A stretch of 64,000 nt of DNA from Bradyrhizobium sp. WSM1743 (GTDB lineage Bacteria > Pseudomonadota > Alphaproteobacteria > Rhizobiales > Xanthobacteraceae). Positions 1-8,728 of this stretch are shown piece after piece (positions within the stretch are counted from its first letter, which is position 1; each line of letters opens with the position of its first letter). The stretch lies in NCBI RefSeq assembly GCF_000473065.1, contig NZ_AXAZ01000015.1, positions 1-64,000 on the forward strand, given 5' to 3'. The notes beneath the pieces are model-generated. The model worked only from the letters and a program-made list of their open reading frames with translations. It did not search any database and was not told where the DNA came from. The translations under genes were made by a program, and so were the position numbers.

Positions 1-207
1 CAGCAACGACTGGTGCTGTGCCGCCGTGCGCGCCGGAGCCGTCCGCGCCGCCATTGGCTCGACGCTCTTGCGATCACCCGGCAACATCAGGCCAGTGCAA
101 TAATCGCGCAGCGGTCTCGTCCGCTCCGCGTGACCGATCACGCTACCAAGCCCCGCCACATACTCCGCAAACCGGGTTTTGCTGTCTCCGCCTTGATCGA
201 GATTCAT
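1..207 (-). CDS. IS701-family transposase, N-terminal part (runs off the left edge)
   Basis: Reading the minus strand from an ATG at 207 gives 69 codons without a stop to base 1. The peptide begins MNLDQGGDSKTRFAEYVAGL and contains the blocks RPLRDYCTGLMLPGDRKS and VEPMAA..APARTAAQHQSLL. These match my memory of the N-terminus of IS701-family DDE transposases (helical start, DYCTGL, GERKSVEPMA). A GGAGGG ribosome site lies 4 bases upstream of the ATG. The catalytic DDE core would lie outside the window, so completeness and activity cannot be judged. The upstream end of the element should fall between 208 and about 300, but I could not fix the terminal inverted repeat or a target duplication. 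Confidence 0.85.
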   Translation of the reverse strand, partial: MNLDQGGDSKTRFAEYVAGLGSVIGHAERTRPLRDYCTGLMLPGDRKSVEPMAARTAPARTAAQHQSLL

Positions 208-324
208 CTGGCCCTCCGCGCGCCAAACATTGAATCCCTACAAATACTTGATTCTCAGCCTCAACGGCTGCGGCCGGATGACTCAGTAAGATTAGCTGAG
301 CGATTGCGCGAAGCGCAATGGCTC

Positions 325-372
325 GGCGTAACCCACCTCTTCGGCGTCGCGTGAGAAGAGGTGGGTTACGCC
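325..372. repeat. 18-bp-arm perfect inverted repeat (REP-like hairpin)
   Basis: The arms are GGCGTAACCCACCTCTTC (325-342) and its exact reverse complement (355-372), with a 12-base loop. A further related half, CTAACCCACCC, appears near 406-416. It lies in the 208-421 gap between the IS701 fragment and the SDR gene. No gene is visible in that gap. Palindromes with a GGTGGGTTACGCC core are, from general knowledge, dispersed intergenic repeats in Bradyrhizobium. It could also act as a transcription terminator for the SDR gene, but no T-run follows. Confidence 0.75.
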
Positions 373-421
373 CAACGGTCCGCGCTTTGCGCGGCCCGCA
401 GTTCTAACCCACCCACTTGTC

Positions 422-1210
422 CTACCCGTTGCGCCTTTGTCCGCGCAGCGTCGGCAGGCCGATACCCGCCGCATCGAAGCCGCCATCCACGGCCAAAATT
501 TGGCCGGTGATGTAGCTCGCGCGGCCTGAGCAGAGGAAATAGATCGCTTCCGCGAGCTCCTCTTCCAGGCCGTAGCGGTTGAGCGGAATGGCGTCGTGAT
601 AGTCGGCGCGGATCTCCTTGGTGTGCACCTGCTTCGCCATCGCGGTGTCGACCGGTCCCGGCGCGACCGCGTTGACGCGGATGTTGAGCGAGGCGAGTTC
701 GACCGCGAGCTGCTTGGTGAGGTGCGCAAGGCCCGCCTTGCTGGTGCCGTAAGCGGAGCGCAGCGTCGAAGCACGCACAGCCGAGATCGAGGTGATGTTG
801 ACGATGGCGCCGCCACCGCCGTCGCGCATCAAGGGCACCGCCGCCTTGGTGCAGAGGAACGGTCCGGTGAGGTTGACCTCGAGCACGCGGCGCCAGTCAG
901 CCTCCGACGTCTCCATCAGCGGCGCGAACACCGCGATGCCGGCATTGTTGACCAACGCATCCAACCGGCCGAACCGCCGCTCGATCGCCGTCATTGCGGC
1001 GCTGACCGCGGCTGCGTCCGAAACGTCGCAGGTCAGCGCCAGCGAGGCCTCGCTTTGGCCGATTTCGGCGACCGCGCGGCTGAGCAGTTCGCCCTCGATG
1101 TCGAGCAGCGCCACGCGCCAGCCCTCGGCCAGGAATTTCTTCGCGGTCGCAAGCCCGATGCCGCGTGCGGCTCCGGTGACGAGGGCGATTTTTTGCGGGG
1201 CTTGCGGCAT
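422..1210 (-). CDS. SDR-family NAD(P)-dependent oxidoreductase
   Basis: 262 aa, the usual size for a classical short-chain dehydrogenase. The Rossmann glycine motif TGAARGIG is near residues 13-20, followed by NNAG near residue 88, a catalytic Ser in NITSISAV and the Tyr-Lys pair in AYGTSKAG. The VNAVAPGPVDT block follows and the C-terminus ends GGFDAAGIG. Such enzymes oxidise or reduce alcohol/carbonyl substrates with NAD(P). The substrate cannot be told from sequence and the gene stands alone. The ATG at 1210 gives a start immediately before the Rossmann fold, which fits the family. Confidence 0.93.
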   Translation of the reverse strand: MPQAPQKIALVTGAARGIGLATAKKFLAEGWRVALLDIEGELLSRAVAEIGQSEASLALTCDVSDAAAVSAAMTAIERRFGRLDALVNNAGIAVFAPLMETSEADWRRVLEVNLTGPFLCTKAAVPLMRDGGGGAIVNITSISAVRASTLRSAYGTSKAGLAHLTKQLAVELASLNIRVNAVAPGPVDTAMAKQVHTKEIRADYHDAIPLNRYGLEEELAEAIYFLCSGRASYITGQILAVDGGFDAAGIGLPTLRGQRRNG

Positions 1211-1476
1211 TGGCTGATCTGTCCTGTGTCCGGGAGGGGCGCGCGAGAGCGCCGGCCCCTTTTACTTCGCTTTCGTTCCGGCATGAAAGGCCTCGAGCCG
1301 CGCCTATCGGGGCCGATGCGGCCCAAATGCGCCTGCCGCGGTTGCGGTGCGGCCTCCAAATAATTTCTGCCCCGCTGTCGGCTCGGCGGAAGGTCGTTCG
1401 TCTTGGAGGGGAGCGCGGGCCAGCTGTTTCCGCCCGCACGACATATCGGAATGGCTGAGAGCAGCGAGGAAGTTCC

Positions 1477-1881
1477 ATGCGATTCATGATGCTGATGATC
1501 CCGCTCGGCTACGAGAACGCACCGCCGGACGTGCAGCTCGATCCGGAGCGCGTTGCGGCGATGATGCGTTACAACGAGGCGCTGAAGGATGCCGGCGTGC
1601 TGATCACGCTCGACGGCCTGCACCCGCCGTCGATGGGCGCGCGCGTGTCGTTTGCGACCGGCGAGCCCATCGTGACCGACGGCCCCTTCGCTGAAGCCAA
1701 GGAAGTTCTGGGCGGCTACTGGATGATCGAGGTCGCCTCGCGCGCCGAGGCGATCGCGTGGGCCAAGAAGTGCCCGGCCTCGCCGAACGAGATCATCGAG
1801 ATCCGGCAGGTGCAGGAGATGAGCGATTTTCCCCCCGACGTGCAGGCGGCCGCCGCCGGTTTCGACGAGCTGAAGAAGTAA
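1477..1881 (+). CDS. YCII/DGPF-domain protein
   Basis: 134 aa. The protein starts MRFMMLMIP, has a TDGPF segment near residues 68-72 (the DGPF signature) and ends in the GGYWMIEVASRAEAIAWA block typical of the YCII-related (DGPF) family. These are small dimeric ferredoxin-like folds. In many genomes they sit beside ECF sigma factors or dehydratase-like genes, and the biochemical role is mostly unknown. The GAGGAAGTTCC stretch upstream gives a ribosome site. It is followed 58 bp later by a second member of the same superfamily, so the two are probably co-transcribed. Confidence 0.88.
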   Translation: MRFMMLMIPLGYENAPPDVQLDPERVAAMMRYNEALKDAGVLITLDGLHPPSMGARVSFATGEPIVTDGPFAEAKEVLGGYWMIEVASRAEAIAWAKKCPASPNEIIEIRQVQEMSDFPPDVQAAAAGFDELKK

Positions 1882-1939
1882 CCACAGCGGCCGCGATGAG
1901 ATCGCGGCTGTCGTCAATGGATCAACAGAGGAGAGACTG

Positions 1940-2305
1940 ATGAGCACCGAACAAAAATTCCTCGCCGTCTATCTCGGCAGCATGACCGGATCGAAAATGG
2001 CGGCCTGGCGCGCGCTGCCCGAGGCCGAACGGAAGGCGAAGGAGCAGGAGGGCATGGCCGCCTGGCACGGCTGGGTCGAGAAGCACAAGTCCGTCATCGT
2101 CGAGATGGGCGGCCCGCTCGGCAAGACCCGCAGGATCGACGCGAATGGCATCACAGAGGTTAGCAACGCGCTGACCGGGTTCACGGTGGTGCGCGCCGCC
2201 TCGCAGGAGGAGGCTGCCAAACTGTTCGAGAACCATCCGCATTTTGCGATCTTCCCGGGCGAGGCGATCGAGGTGATGCCCGTGCTGGCGATTCCGCAGA
2301 TGTAG
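1940..2305 (+). CDS. YCII-related domain protein
   Basis: 121 aa. A strong ribosome site (GAGGAGAGACTG) precedes the ATG. The sequence has the small alpha/beta YCII look: an N-terminal strand (FLAVYLGSM), a central GGPLGKTRRI segment and a C-terminal NHPHFAIFPGEAIEVMPV strand/loop. It resembles the YciI-like proteins that sit next to DGPF proteins in Rhizobiales. No catalytic function is established for this subgroup. A Bradyrhizobium-type palindrome follows at 2345-2418. Confidence 0.82.
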   Translation: MSTEQKFLAVYLGSMTGSKMAAWRALPEAERKAKEQEGMAAWHGWVEKHKSVIVEMGGPLGKTRRIDANGITEVSNALTGFTVVRAASQEEAAKLFENHPHFAIFPGEAIEVMPVLAIPQM

Positions 2306-2344
2306 CCTCGGGTGGGTTCGTTGCCGGGCCGTGGCAAGTTGGCG

Positions 2345-2418
2345 GTCATTACGGGGCGGCTCGAAGAGCCGAACCCGGAATCTCGAGATTTCGATGCTTC
2401 GTGTCGCCCCGGAATGAC
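2345..2418. repeat. Intergenic palindromic repeat (GTCATT..CGGGGCG / CGCCCCGGAATGAC)
   Basis: The outer arms GTCATTACGGGGCG and CGCCCCGGAATGAC are nearly perfect reverse complements. The inside holds AACCCGGAATCTCGAGATT, itself partly palindromic around CTCGAG. This fits a dispersed Rhizobiales intergenic mosaic repeat. No reading frame inside it is convincing. Confidence 0.7.
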
Positions 2419-2475
2419 GGTGAAAATACGGGTTAATCAAACCCGGCCTGCGCTAGTGACCTTCACGCCCGGCTC

Positions 2476-2494
2476 ATGTAAAGGTCGTTCACAT
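2476..2494. promoter_or_regulatory. Candidate TetR operator overlapping the tetR start codon
   Basis: The sequence is ATGTAAA-N5-TTCACAT. One arm departs from perfect symmetry by a single base. The same 7-5-7 layout recurs at 3301-3319 in front of the next gene. The site overlaps the ATG of the TetR gene at 2493, so binding there would allow autorepression. Confidence 0.6.
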
Positions 2495-3233
2495 GAGCTG
2501 GCGCAAGGAGCAGCGCCGCGCTGAGCGCGGCTATCACCACGGCAATCTGAAGGAGGCCCTGTTGCAGGCCGCTCTCGGCCTGATCGCCGAGAAGGGCGCG
2601 GCGGGCTTCACCTTTGCCGATGCCGCGCGCATGGCCGGCGTCAGCGCGGCGGCGCCCTATCGGCATTTCCGCGACCGCGACGAGCTGTTGTCCTCCATCG
2701 CCCAGCGCGGATTCGAGCAGTTCGAGGCGCGCCTGTCCGCGGCCTGGGACGACGGGCGGCCCGATACGGTCACCGCGTTCGAACGTGTCGGCAAGGCCTA
2801 TCTTGCCTTCGCCCGCGAGGAGCCAGCCTTCTACAACGCGATGTTCGAATCGGGCGTGCCGGTCGATGCCAATCCCGCACTCCAGGCTGCCAGCGAACGG
2901 GCCTTCAACATCATCCGTGCTGCCGCCGAGCGCCTCGCCGCGCTGACGCCGCCCGGCACTCCCCGTCCGCCGGCGATGATGATGGCGCTGCATATCTGGT
3001 CGATGTCGCACGGCGTCGCCTCGCTGTTCTCGCGTGGCGATGCCGCGCGGCGCAAGCTGCCGATGTCGCCGGACGAGCTGTTAGAGGCCGAAGTGCTGAT
3101 CTATCTGCGCGGGCTCGGCTTCCCGATCGACCGCCGTCCGGCCAGCACGGGTGCCGAGCCGCCGCCGGTGCCGCCGGAGGCTCCCTCCGGTTCGGGCGTG
3201 CCGCCCGGTGGTCCCTGGGGCAAGCCGAAATAA
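2493..3233 (+). CDS. TetR/AcrR-family transcriptional regulator
   Basis: 246 aa. The N-terminal helix-turn-helix spans about residues 17-63 (HHGNLKEALL..FTFADAARMAGVSAAAPYRHFRDRDELL), the classic TetR layout. The C-terminal ligand domain matches the TetR_C_33/WHG type (AYLAFAREEPAFYNAMFESG). A Pro/Gly-rich tail (PPPVPPEAPSGSGVPPGG) is additional. AAAGG lies 8 bases upstream of the start. The inverted repeat at its own start and the identical layout in front of the downstream DUF2852 gene suggest it represses both; this is inference. The ligand is unknown. Confidence 0.9.
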   Translation: MSWRKEQRRAERGYHHGNLKEALLQAALGLIAEKGAAGFTFADAARMAGVSAAAPYRHFRDRDELLSSIAQRGFEQFEARLSAAWDDGRPDTVTAFERVGKAYLAFAREEPAFYNAMFESGVPVDANPALQAASERAFNIIRAAAERLAALTPPGTPRPPAMMMALHIWSMSHGVASLFSRGDAARRKLPMSPDELLEAEVLIYLRGLGFPIDRRPASTGAEPPPVPPEAPSGSGVPPGGPWGKPK

Positions 3234-3273
3234 AATTGCGCAGATAATCACCCGGGCGTGTCAGGCAGCCCGC

Positions 3274-3302
3274 TTGACAAAATCGCGGGATGGGCTAGCT
3301 AT
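3274..3302 (+). promoter_or_regulatory. Sigma-70-like promoter of the DUF2852 gene
   Basis: A consensus TTGACA box lies at 3274-3279, and a TAGCTAT -10 region lies 16-17 bases downstream (3296-3302). The inverted repeat 3301-3319 begins at the end of the -10 box, where a bound repressor would block polymerase. Confidence 0.6.
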
Positions 3303-3319
3303 GTAAATGTTATTTACAT
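3301..3319. promoter_or_regulatory. Candidate TetR operator (perfect ATGTAAA-N5-TTTACAT)
   Basis: ATGTAAA, a 5-base spacer TGTTA and TTTACAT form a perfect inverted repeat; the symmetry extends one more base inward on each side (ATGTAAAT-GTT-ATTTACAT). It overlaps the -10/+1 region of the promoter in front of the DUF2852 gene and matches the site at 2476-2494. Confidence 0.65.
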
Positions 3320-3354
3320 TCACAACGGCGCTGGTGCCGTGATGGAGATGGGAA

Positions 3355-3846
3355 ATGGCCTACACCGCTGATGTCAATCGATGGCGCGGCCCTTCGGACC
3401 AATACCAACAGTACGAGCGTCCCCGCATGCTCGATACGCCCTGGCATCCCGGCTGGATCGCCGTGACCATTCTCGGCTTCATCATCTGGTGGCCGATCGG
3501 ACTTGCCCTTCTCTTTTTCACACTCGGGAGCAGAAGAATGTCGTGCTGGAGCCACCAGGATCGCTGGCAGAACAAGATGGAGCGGATGCAGTACAGGATG
3601 GATCGCATGCGTGACCGCATGGAGCGCCGCGGCTTCGGCTTTGGCTTCGGCCCGCCGTCCTCCGGCAACCGCGCCTTCGACGAATATCGCGCCGAGACGC
3701 TGCAGCGCCTCGAGGAAGAGCAGCGCGAGTTCAAGGATTTCCTGACCCGTCTGCGTCACGCCAAGGACAAGGAAGAGTTCGACCAGTTCATGGCGCAGCA
3801 CAGGACGCGCCCGACCCCGCCGCCGACCGACCAGCAGCAGGGTTGA
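3355..3846 (+). CDS. DUF2852-family membrane protein
   Basis: 163 aa. One clear hydrophobic stretch (HPGWIAVTILGFIIWWPIGLA, about residues 28-60) is followed by a Met/Arg-rich helix (QNKMERMQYRMDRMRDRMERR) and a charged coiled-coil-like C-terminus (EYRAETLQRLEEEQREFKDFLTRL). This is the architecture of alphaproteobacterial DUF2852 proteins, whose function is not known. GGAGATGGGAA precedes the ATG. A strong promoter overlapped by an inverted repeat suggests the gene is repressed until the upstream TetR protein is induced. Confidence 0.88.
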   Translation: MAYTADVNRWRGPSDQYQQYERPRMLDTPWHPGWIAVTILGFIIWWPIGLALLFFTLGSRRMSCWSHQDRWQNKMERMQYRMDRMRDRMERRGFGFGFGPPSSGNRAFDEYRAETLQRLEEEQREFKDFLTRLRHAKDKEEFDQFMAQHRTRPTPPPTDQQQG

Positions 3847-3895
3847 CCTCTCAAAGCCTTCAGGCGCATGCCCCCAAAGTCCTGATGGCCCTGAG

Positions 3896-3935
3896 CCGCC
3901 CGCCTGCGCAACCCGCAGGCGGGCGGTTTGGTTTT
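3896..3935 (+). terminator. Intrinsic terminator after the DUF2852 gene
   Basis: A perfect 13-bp stem (CCGCCCGCCTGCG, 3896-3908, with its complement 3914-3926) with a 5-base loop is followed by TTTGGTTTTT. It lies in the convergent gap between the DUF2852 gene and the desaturase gene. Confidence 0.85.
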
Positions 3936-3964
3936 TGGACGAGCACAGCGGTCAGCCGCGACGT

Positions 3965-5128
3965 TCAGGTTGTGAGAGCGAGCTGCGCGCGAACCGAAGC
4001 GAGGAAGTGTTCGTAGGCGTGGTCCACGATCTCGTTGAGCGATCGTGTTCGCGCGAACATCGCCTTGGCCTCGGCGAGAAACTCCTCTCGGGTCGGAATC
4101 TTCGGCAGATGCAGATGCGTCAGCGCATCGACGCCGTCATGTGCGCGATCGAGGATGTCGTGCAGCGACGGCAATTGCAGCTGGGCGAGGTCGGCCCGGC
4201 GCCGCGCCGACGAGATCGCATGCGCCAGGGTCTGCGCATCGAACCTGCCGGCAAGCTCGTGGGCTGCCCGCTTGATGACCCGGGCGCCGAGCGGCTGTTC
4301 GTTGCGCAGCACTTGTTCGGGCGGCGCCTTCATGTTCCAGACGATTCCGATCCACGACAAGACCTTCAGGGTGTAGTAGGTCACGTCGACTTCCCACCAG
4401 CGAAAGCCCTGTCGCACGCTGCTCTGATAGGCGTGGTGATTGTTGTGCCAGCCCTCACCCAGCGTGAACAATGCCAGCAGCCAGTTGTTGCGGGAATCAT
4501 CGCCCGTCACGTAGCGCTTGCGTCCGTGAACATGCGCAAGCGAATTGATGCAGAACGTCGCGTGATAGAGCAGCACCGTGCTCCAGAGGAAGCCGACGAC
4601 CAGACCTGACCAGCCCGCGACCAGGAAGCAGAGCGCTGCAAGCGTAAAGGCCGGCAGCAGCTCCAGCCGATGCAGCCACATCAGCTCCGGATAGGCGGCG
4701 AAATCGGCGATCTTCACGAGGTCGGTCCCGTCGTGCCGCCGGGAAAAAATCCAGCCGAGATGGCTGTAGAGGAAGCCGCGGTGACGCGGCGAATGCACGT
4801 CGGTTTCGGTGTCGGAATGCAGGTGATGGTGTCGATGCTTGGCCGCCCACCACAAAACGCTCTTTTGCGCGCTGCTCTGGGCGAGGCAGGCCAGGATGAA
4901 CTGAAACGCCCGGCTGGTCGCGAACGCCCGATGCGAGAAGTAGCGGTGGTAGCCGGCTCCGATCGCAAACATCCGCACGCAATACAGTGAGACGCAGATC
5001 GCGACGGCTTGCCATGTGATTCCGGACCAGATCGCGGCAAAGCAGCCGAGATGGACCAACAGGAACGGCAGGACAGAGGGATACATGATGTCGTCGTGCT
5101 GGTCGTCGACGGCGCTGTTGGGCGACAT
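3965..5128 (-). CDS. Membrane acyl-CoA/acyl-lipid delta-9 type fatty acid desaturase
   Basis: 387 aa. It has the three histidine boxes of the membrane di-iron desaturases: HRYFSHR, HRHHHLHSD and HNNHH (in EGWHNNHHAYQ). Hydrophobic segments around residues 16-50 and 165-195 place the di-iron site on the cytoplasmic face. The family inserts a cis double bond into a fatty acyl chain using O2 and two electrons. About 120 residues beyond the last histidine box form a soluble, helix-rich tail (ALAHAISSARRRADLAQLQL) that is longer than in minimal desaturases. The gene is monocistronic and convergent with the DUF2852 gene. Confidence 0.93.
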   Translation of the reverse strand: MSPNSAVDDQHDDIMYPSVLPFLLVHLGCFAAIWSGITWQAVAICVSLYCVRMFAIGAGYHRYFSHRAFATSRAFQFILACLAQSSAQKSVLWWAAKHRHHHLHSDTETDVHSPRHRGFLYSHLGWIFSRRHDGTDLVKIADFAAYPELMWLHRLELLPAFTLAALCFLVAGWSGLVVGFLWSTVLLYHATFCINSLAHVHGRKRYVTGDDSRNNWLLALFTLGEGWHNNHHAYQSSVRQGFRWWEVDVTYYTLKVLSWIGIVWNMKAPPEQVLRNEQPLGARVIKRAAHELAGRFDAQTLAHAISSARRRADLAQLQLPSLHDILDRAHDGVDALTHLHLPKIPTREEFLAEAKAMFARTRSLNEIVDHAYEHFLASVRAQLALTT

Positions 5129-5196
5129 GTTTTGGGAGTGACCTTGAACGAAGAGGATGCGGGATACGCTCCGGCGGAGCTAAAGCCTGCTAGGTG

Positions 5197-5231
5197 TGAA
5201 AAACCCCGCCGATGGCGTGCCACCGCGGGGT
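5197..5231 (-). terminator. Intrinsic terminator, minus strand
   Basis: Read on the minus strand, ACCCCGC (5231-5225) pairs with GCGGGGT (5209-5203) and is followed by a run of T. It would end transcripts from the DUF2231 gene before the desaturase. The rest of the 368-bp gap 5129-5496 holds nothing I recognise. Confidence 0.6.
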
Positions 5232-5496
5232 CGTGAACGAGATGCTTTGCCGGTACATTCCGGCCAAAGCGTCGGCCGAAGCTCGATAACCGACCATATG
5301 GTCCTGAATGCCTGCGATGCAAGCACGTAGTCGCACGGAAGCGGCGCTGAGCCGCAGGCCAGCTTGGCGCAGCGAACCGCAGGCGCGTTCACCTCGCATC
5401 GTCAGACATCCGGCCGGATGCACAACGGTCGGCAACCCCGCGCGATTGACCAACGGCCCCGAGCCGGCTTCCGCGGCTTGAGGTGTCATCACGCCA

Positions 5497-6015
5497 TCAG
5501 GCGGCGCGGCGGTGGCTTTCGCCGCCATGCGGCGGCGTGACCGGCTCCGAGCTGGTCTGGCCCGGTGCATCCAGCACGGCGACGTGATGCCGGTAGACCA
5601 TCTCCCAGCCCTTCCATCCCGTGAACAGGAGGATGCCGACCACGATCAGGGAGAGCACCACGCCCCACGGCTTGATCGCAGCCTCCACACCCTGCGCGTA
5701 GCGAAGGTAGAAATTGACCAACGCCAGCACGACGGCCGTGAGATTGCCGGCCATGTGGTACCAGGCATCGTTGAGACTGCGGATGCGTGGCTCGCTCAAG
5801 AAGTCCGTAAAGCCGGCTGTGGCGGCAACCAGCGCCATGACGATGCCGGCGCCGATTAGCCACATCGCGGCGCGTGCCCAGAAGGCGTCACCGGTTCCGA
5901 TAAAGGCCAGATCGGCGATGGGCGCGCCGACCAGGAACGCGACGGGGAACGGGATAAGCATGGGGTGGAGCGGGTGATCGCCGATGGCGGCGGTCGTCTT
6001 GGGGTTGATGGTCAT
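5497..6015 (-). CDS. DUF2231-family membrane protein
   Basis: 172 aa from the ATG at 6015. It starts with the family signature MTINPKTTAAIGDHPLHPMLIPFPVA and has four hydrophobic segments: LIPFPVAFLVGAPIADLAF, AAMWLIGAGIVMALVAATAG, TAVVLALVNFYLRYA and GVVLSLIVVGILLFTGWKG. The DHPLHPML block is diagnostic of DUF2231. Some family members are linked to c-type cytochrome or metal proteins, but no function is fixed. The frame stays open upstream to 6459; that extension is GC-rich, low-complexity and unlike the family, so I chose 6015. Confidence 0.85.
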   Translation of the reverse strand: MTINPKTTAAIGDHPLHPMLIPFPVAFLVGAPIADLAFIGTGDAFWARAAMWLIGAGIVMALVAATAGFTDFLSEPRIRSLNDAWYHMAGNLTAVVLALVNFYLRYAQGVEAAIKPWGVVLSLIVVGILLFTGWKGWEMVYRHHVAVLDAPGQTSSEPVTPPHGGESHRRAA

Positions 6016-6520
6016 GGCAAGGCCTCGCCGAAAGTGATTTTCCGGACAATGTTCCGAGGGAATGGTGGTTCCTCCGGTTGCGCGTGCCGCGGTGGGGACG
6101 CGCGGAACCCCCCGCGCCCCGGACGCGGCGCCGCGTCTCTTTGACGTGCGCCGCTGAGCCGGGCCCATCTCGCCGCAGGGATGCGCGCTGCCTCCCGGGG
6201 TCCCCCATCCCCCTGCACTGCCTGCCTTTCCGGCAGCCAAATTCACCGCCGGTAACCCCGCATTAACCAACGCCGGGCTCTGGTAAGAACGGACAGTCAC
6301 GCCCGAAGCCGTGTCGAGGCCCTTAGTTTTGACATCTTGGCGGGGAATGCAGGCGGCCGGCTTTGGACGAGCCTTTTGGACCAGCCCTGCACCCCAGAGA
6401 GACAAGGCTTTGAGCGGGCTTGCCGGCTCGCCGGTTCCGGCGCGGCTGTTGGGGAACACCGGCAGCGATTTGCTGGCCGAAGGACATTAGGTAACTGATC
6501 GCCTTGAGAGGATACTGCTT
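6016..6520. other. 505-bp gap between the DUF2231 and tolQ genes
   Basis: No convincing gene was seen. The first 250 bases are extremely GC-rich with several short hairpins (for example CGCGG..CCGCG and GCCTTTCCGGC). The last 40 bases hold the tolQ ribosome site. In many proteobacteria ybgC precedes tolQ; it is absent here. A structured RNA in 6060-6300 cannot be excluded, but I do not recognise one. Confidence 0.4.
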
Positions 6521-7237
<717 letters not shown>

Positions 7238-7280
7238 CGGACGGCATGTATAGTGTGAAGGGCAATTTGGGCACGCGATC

Positions 7281-7730
7281 ATGGCGATGAACGTTGCGAG
7301 TTCGTCCGGCGGCGGCGGGCGCCGTGGCCGGCGCAAGCCGGTCGTGGCCGAGATCAACGTCACGCCGATGGTCGACGTCATGCTGGTGCTGCTCATCATC
7401 TTCATGGTGTCGGCGCCGATGTTGACGGTCGGCGTGCCGCTCGACCTGCCGCAGACCCAGGCCAAGAGCCTCGAGAACAACGACCAGAAGCCGATTCAGA
7501 TGTCGGTCGACATCAAGGGCAAGGTGTTCATCAACGATGCCGAGATCGCGCTGAACGAGCTGGTGCCGAAGCTCAAGGCGATCACGGACGCGCGTGGCGG
7601 GCTCGAGGAACGCATCTACCTCCGCGCCGACAAGAAGGCCGATTACGGGACCGTGGCCAAGGTCATGGGCCTGTTGTCCGGCGCCGGATTCAAGAAGCTG
7701 GCCCTCGTCACGGAAGCGGATCAGGGGTAA
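7281..7730 (+). CDS. tolR: Tol-Pal system protein TolR
   Basis: 149 aa ExbD/TolR family. The cytoplasmic N-terminus is Gly/Arg-rich (SSGGGGRRGRRKPVVAEINV). It is followed by the single membrane helix with the conserved proton-carrying Asp (TPMVDVMLVLLIIFMVSAPM, Asp in PMVDVML) and the periplasmic domain ending KLALVTEADQG. It pairs with TolQ to form the proton channel. A second in-frame ATG at 7287 is also possible. Only 3 bases separate its stop from the GTG start of tolA, so the two are translationally linked. Confidence 0.95.
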   Translation: MAMNVASSSGGGGRRGRRKPVVAEINVTPMVDVMLVLLIIFMVSAPMLTVGVPLDLPQTQAKSLENNDQKPIQMSVDIKGKVFINDAEIALNELVPKLKAITDARGGLEERIYLRADKKADYGTVAKVMGLLSGAGFKKLALVTEADQG

Positions 7731-7733
7731 GCG

Positions 7734-8705
7734 GTGAAGGTGAACGTCGACAAGACACTCGTTGCGTCGATTGCCCTCCACGTCCTCGTGCTGGGATGGG
7801 GGCTCGTCACCTTTAGCAGCAAGGCCTATGTCGCGCCGGAGGAGTCGCTCCCGGTCGACATCATCTCCACCGATCAGCTCGCGAAGATGATGGCGGGGCA
7901 GAAGACCGGTGAGAAGGACAAGCCGAAGCCCAAGGTCGAGAAGATCGCGGAAGCGAAGCCGGAGGAAGACGCCGTCGGCAAGGTCACCGAGAAGAAAGAG
8001 CTGATCAAGACCAACTCGACGCCCGAGCCGCCGCCAAAGCCTGTCGAGAAGCCGGTCGAGAAGAAGCCCGAGCCGCCCAAGCCCGTGGCGGAGGCCAAGC
8101 CCAAGGAAGAACCTAAGCAAGAGCCGAAGCCGCAGGAAAAGAAGCCCGATCCGGCCAAGGAAGATCCGATCGCCGAGCTCCAGAAGAAGCTGGAGACCAA
8201 GAAGCCGCCGCCCAAGCCCGTGGAGCAAAAGGTTGCGGCGGTCCAGCCGCAGCAGCAGCCCAAGCCGAAGGAGCGCACCTTCGATCCCGCGCAGATCCAG
8301 CGCGACCTCGACAAGCGCGCCGCGACCCGGCACGAGCTCGCCGGCTCGGCGCTGAATGCATCGGCCTCGCTGGGGGCGGCGACCGGGACTGCCGCCAACA
8401 ACGTCGCGACCTGGCGTGGTGCATTCCAGGGCGCCGTCAAGCGCTGCTTCACGCCGACCTATAACGGGCAGGACGCCGATCAATACGAGGCCGATATCGA
8501 CATTCCCATGAAGATCGACGGATCGCTTGCTTCGGAGCCGATTGTCGTCGCGGTGCGAGGACCGTCGCGCTCGATTGCTCAGGCCATTGCCGAGAGCGCC
8601 AAGCGCGCCATCGTGCAGTGCCAGGTCTATTCATTCATGCCGAAGCAGCAGTACGAGAGCTGGAAGCTCATTCCGATGACTTTCGGTCTGAAAGATATGT
8701 TGTGA
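7734..8705 (+). CDS. tolA: Tol-Pal system protein TolA
   Basis: 323 aa, GTG start 3 bases after tolR. A short cytoplasmic start and one membrane helix ([20 protein letters not shown]) lead into a long Lys/Pro/Glu-rich stalk ([16 protein letters not shown] and many PKP/EKK units, residues about 55-185). A C-terminal TonB/TolA-like domain (about 215-323, [19 protein letters not shown]...) follows. The stalk spans the periplasm and the C-terminal domain would contact TolB and Pal. The stalk is Pro-rich rather than the Ala/Lys helical stalk of enterobacteria, as is usual in Rhizobiales. Confidence 0.93.
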   Translation: MKVNVDKTLVASIALHVLVLGWGLVTFSSKAYVAPEESLPVDIISTDQLAKMMAGQKTGEKDKPKPKVEKIAEAKPEEDAVGKVTEKKELIKTNSTPEPPPKPVEKPVEKKPEPPKPVAEAKPKEEPKQEPKPQEKKPDPAKEDPIAELQKKLETKKPPPKPVEQKVAAVQPQQQPKPKERTFDPAQIQRDLDKRAATRHELAGSALNASASLGAATGTAANNVATWRGAFQGAVKRCFTPTYNGQDADQYEADIDIPMKIDGSLASEPIVVAVRGPSRSIAQAIAESAKRAIVQCQVYSFMPKQQYESWKLIPMTFGLKDML

Positions 8706-8728
8706 CATCCGAACAAAAGAATTTTGCG

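Noticed and set aside
5497..6459. 320-codon frame for the DUF2231 gene
   Set aside because: The extra part is GC-driven low-complexity sequence; the family begins at the ATG at 6015.
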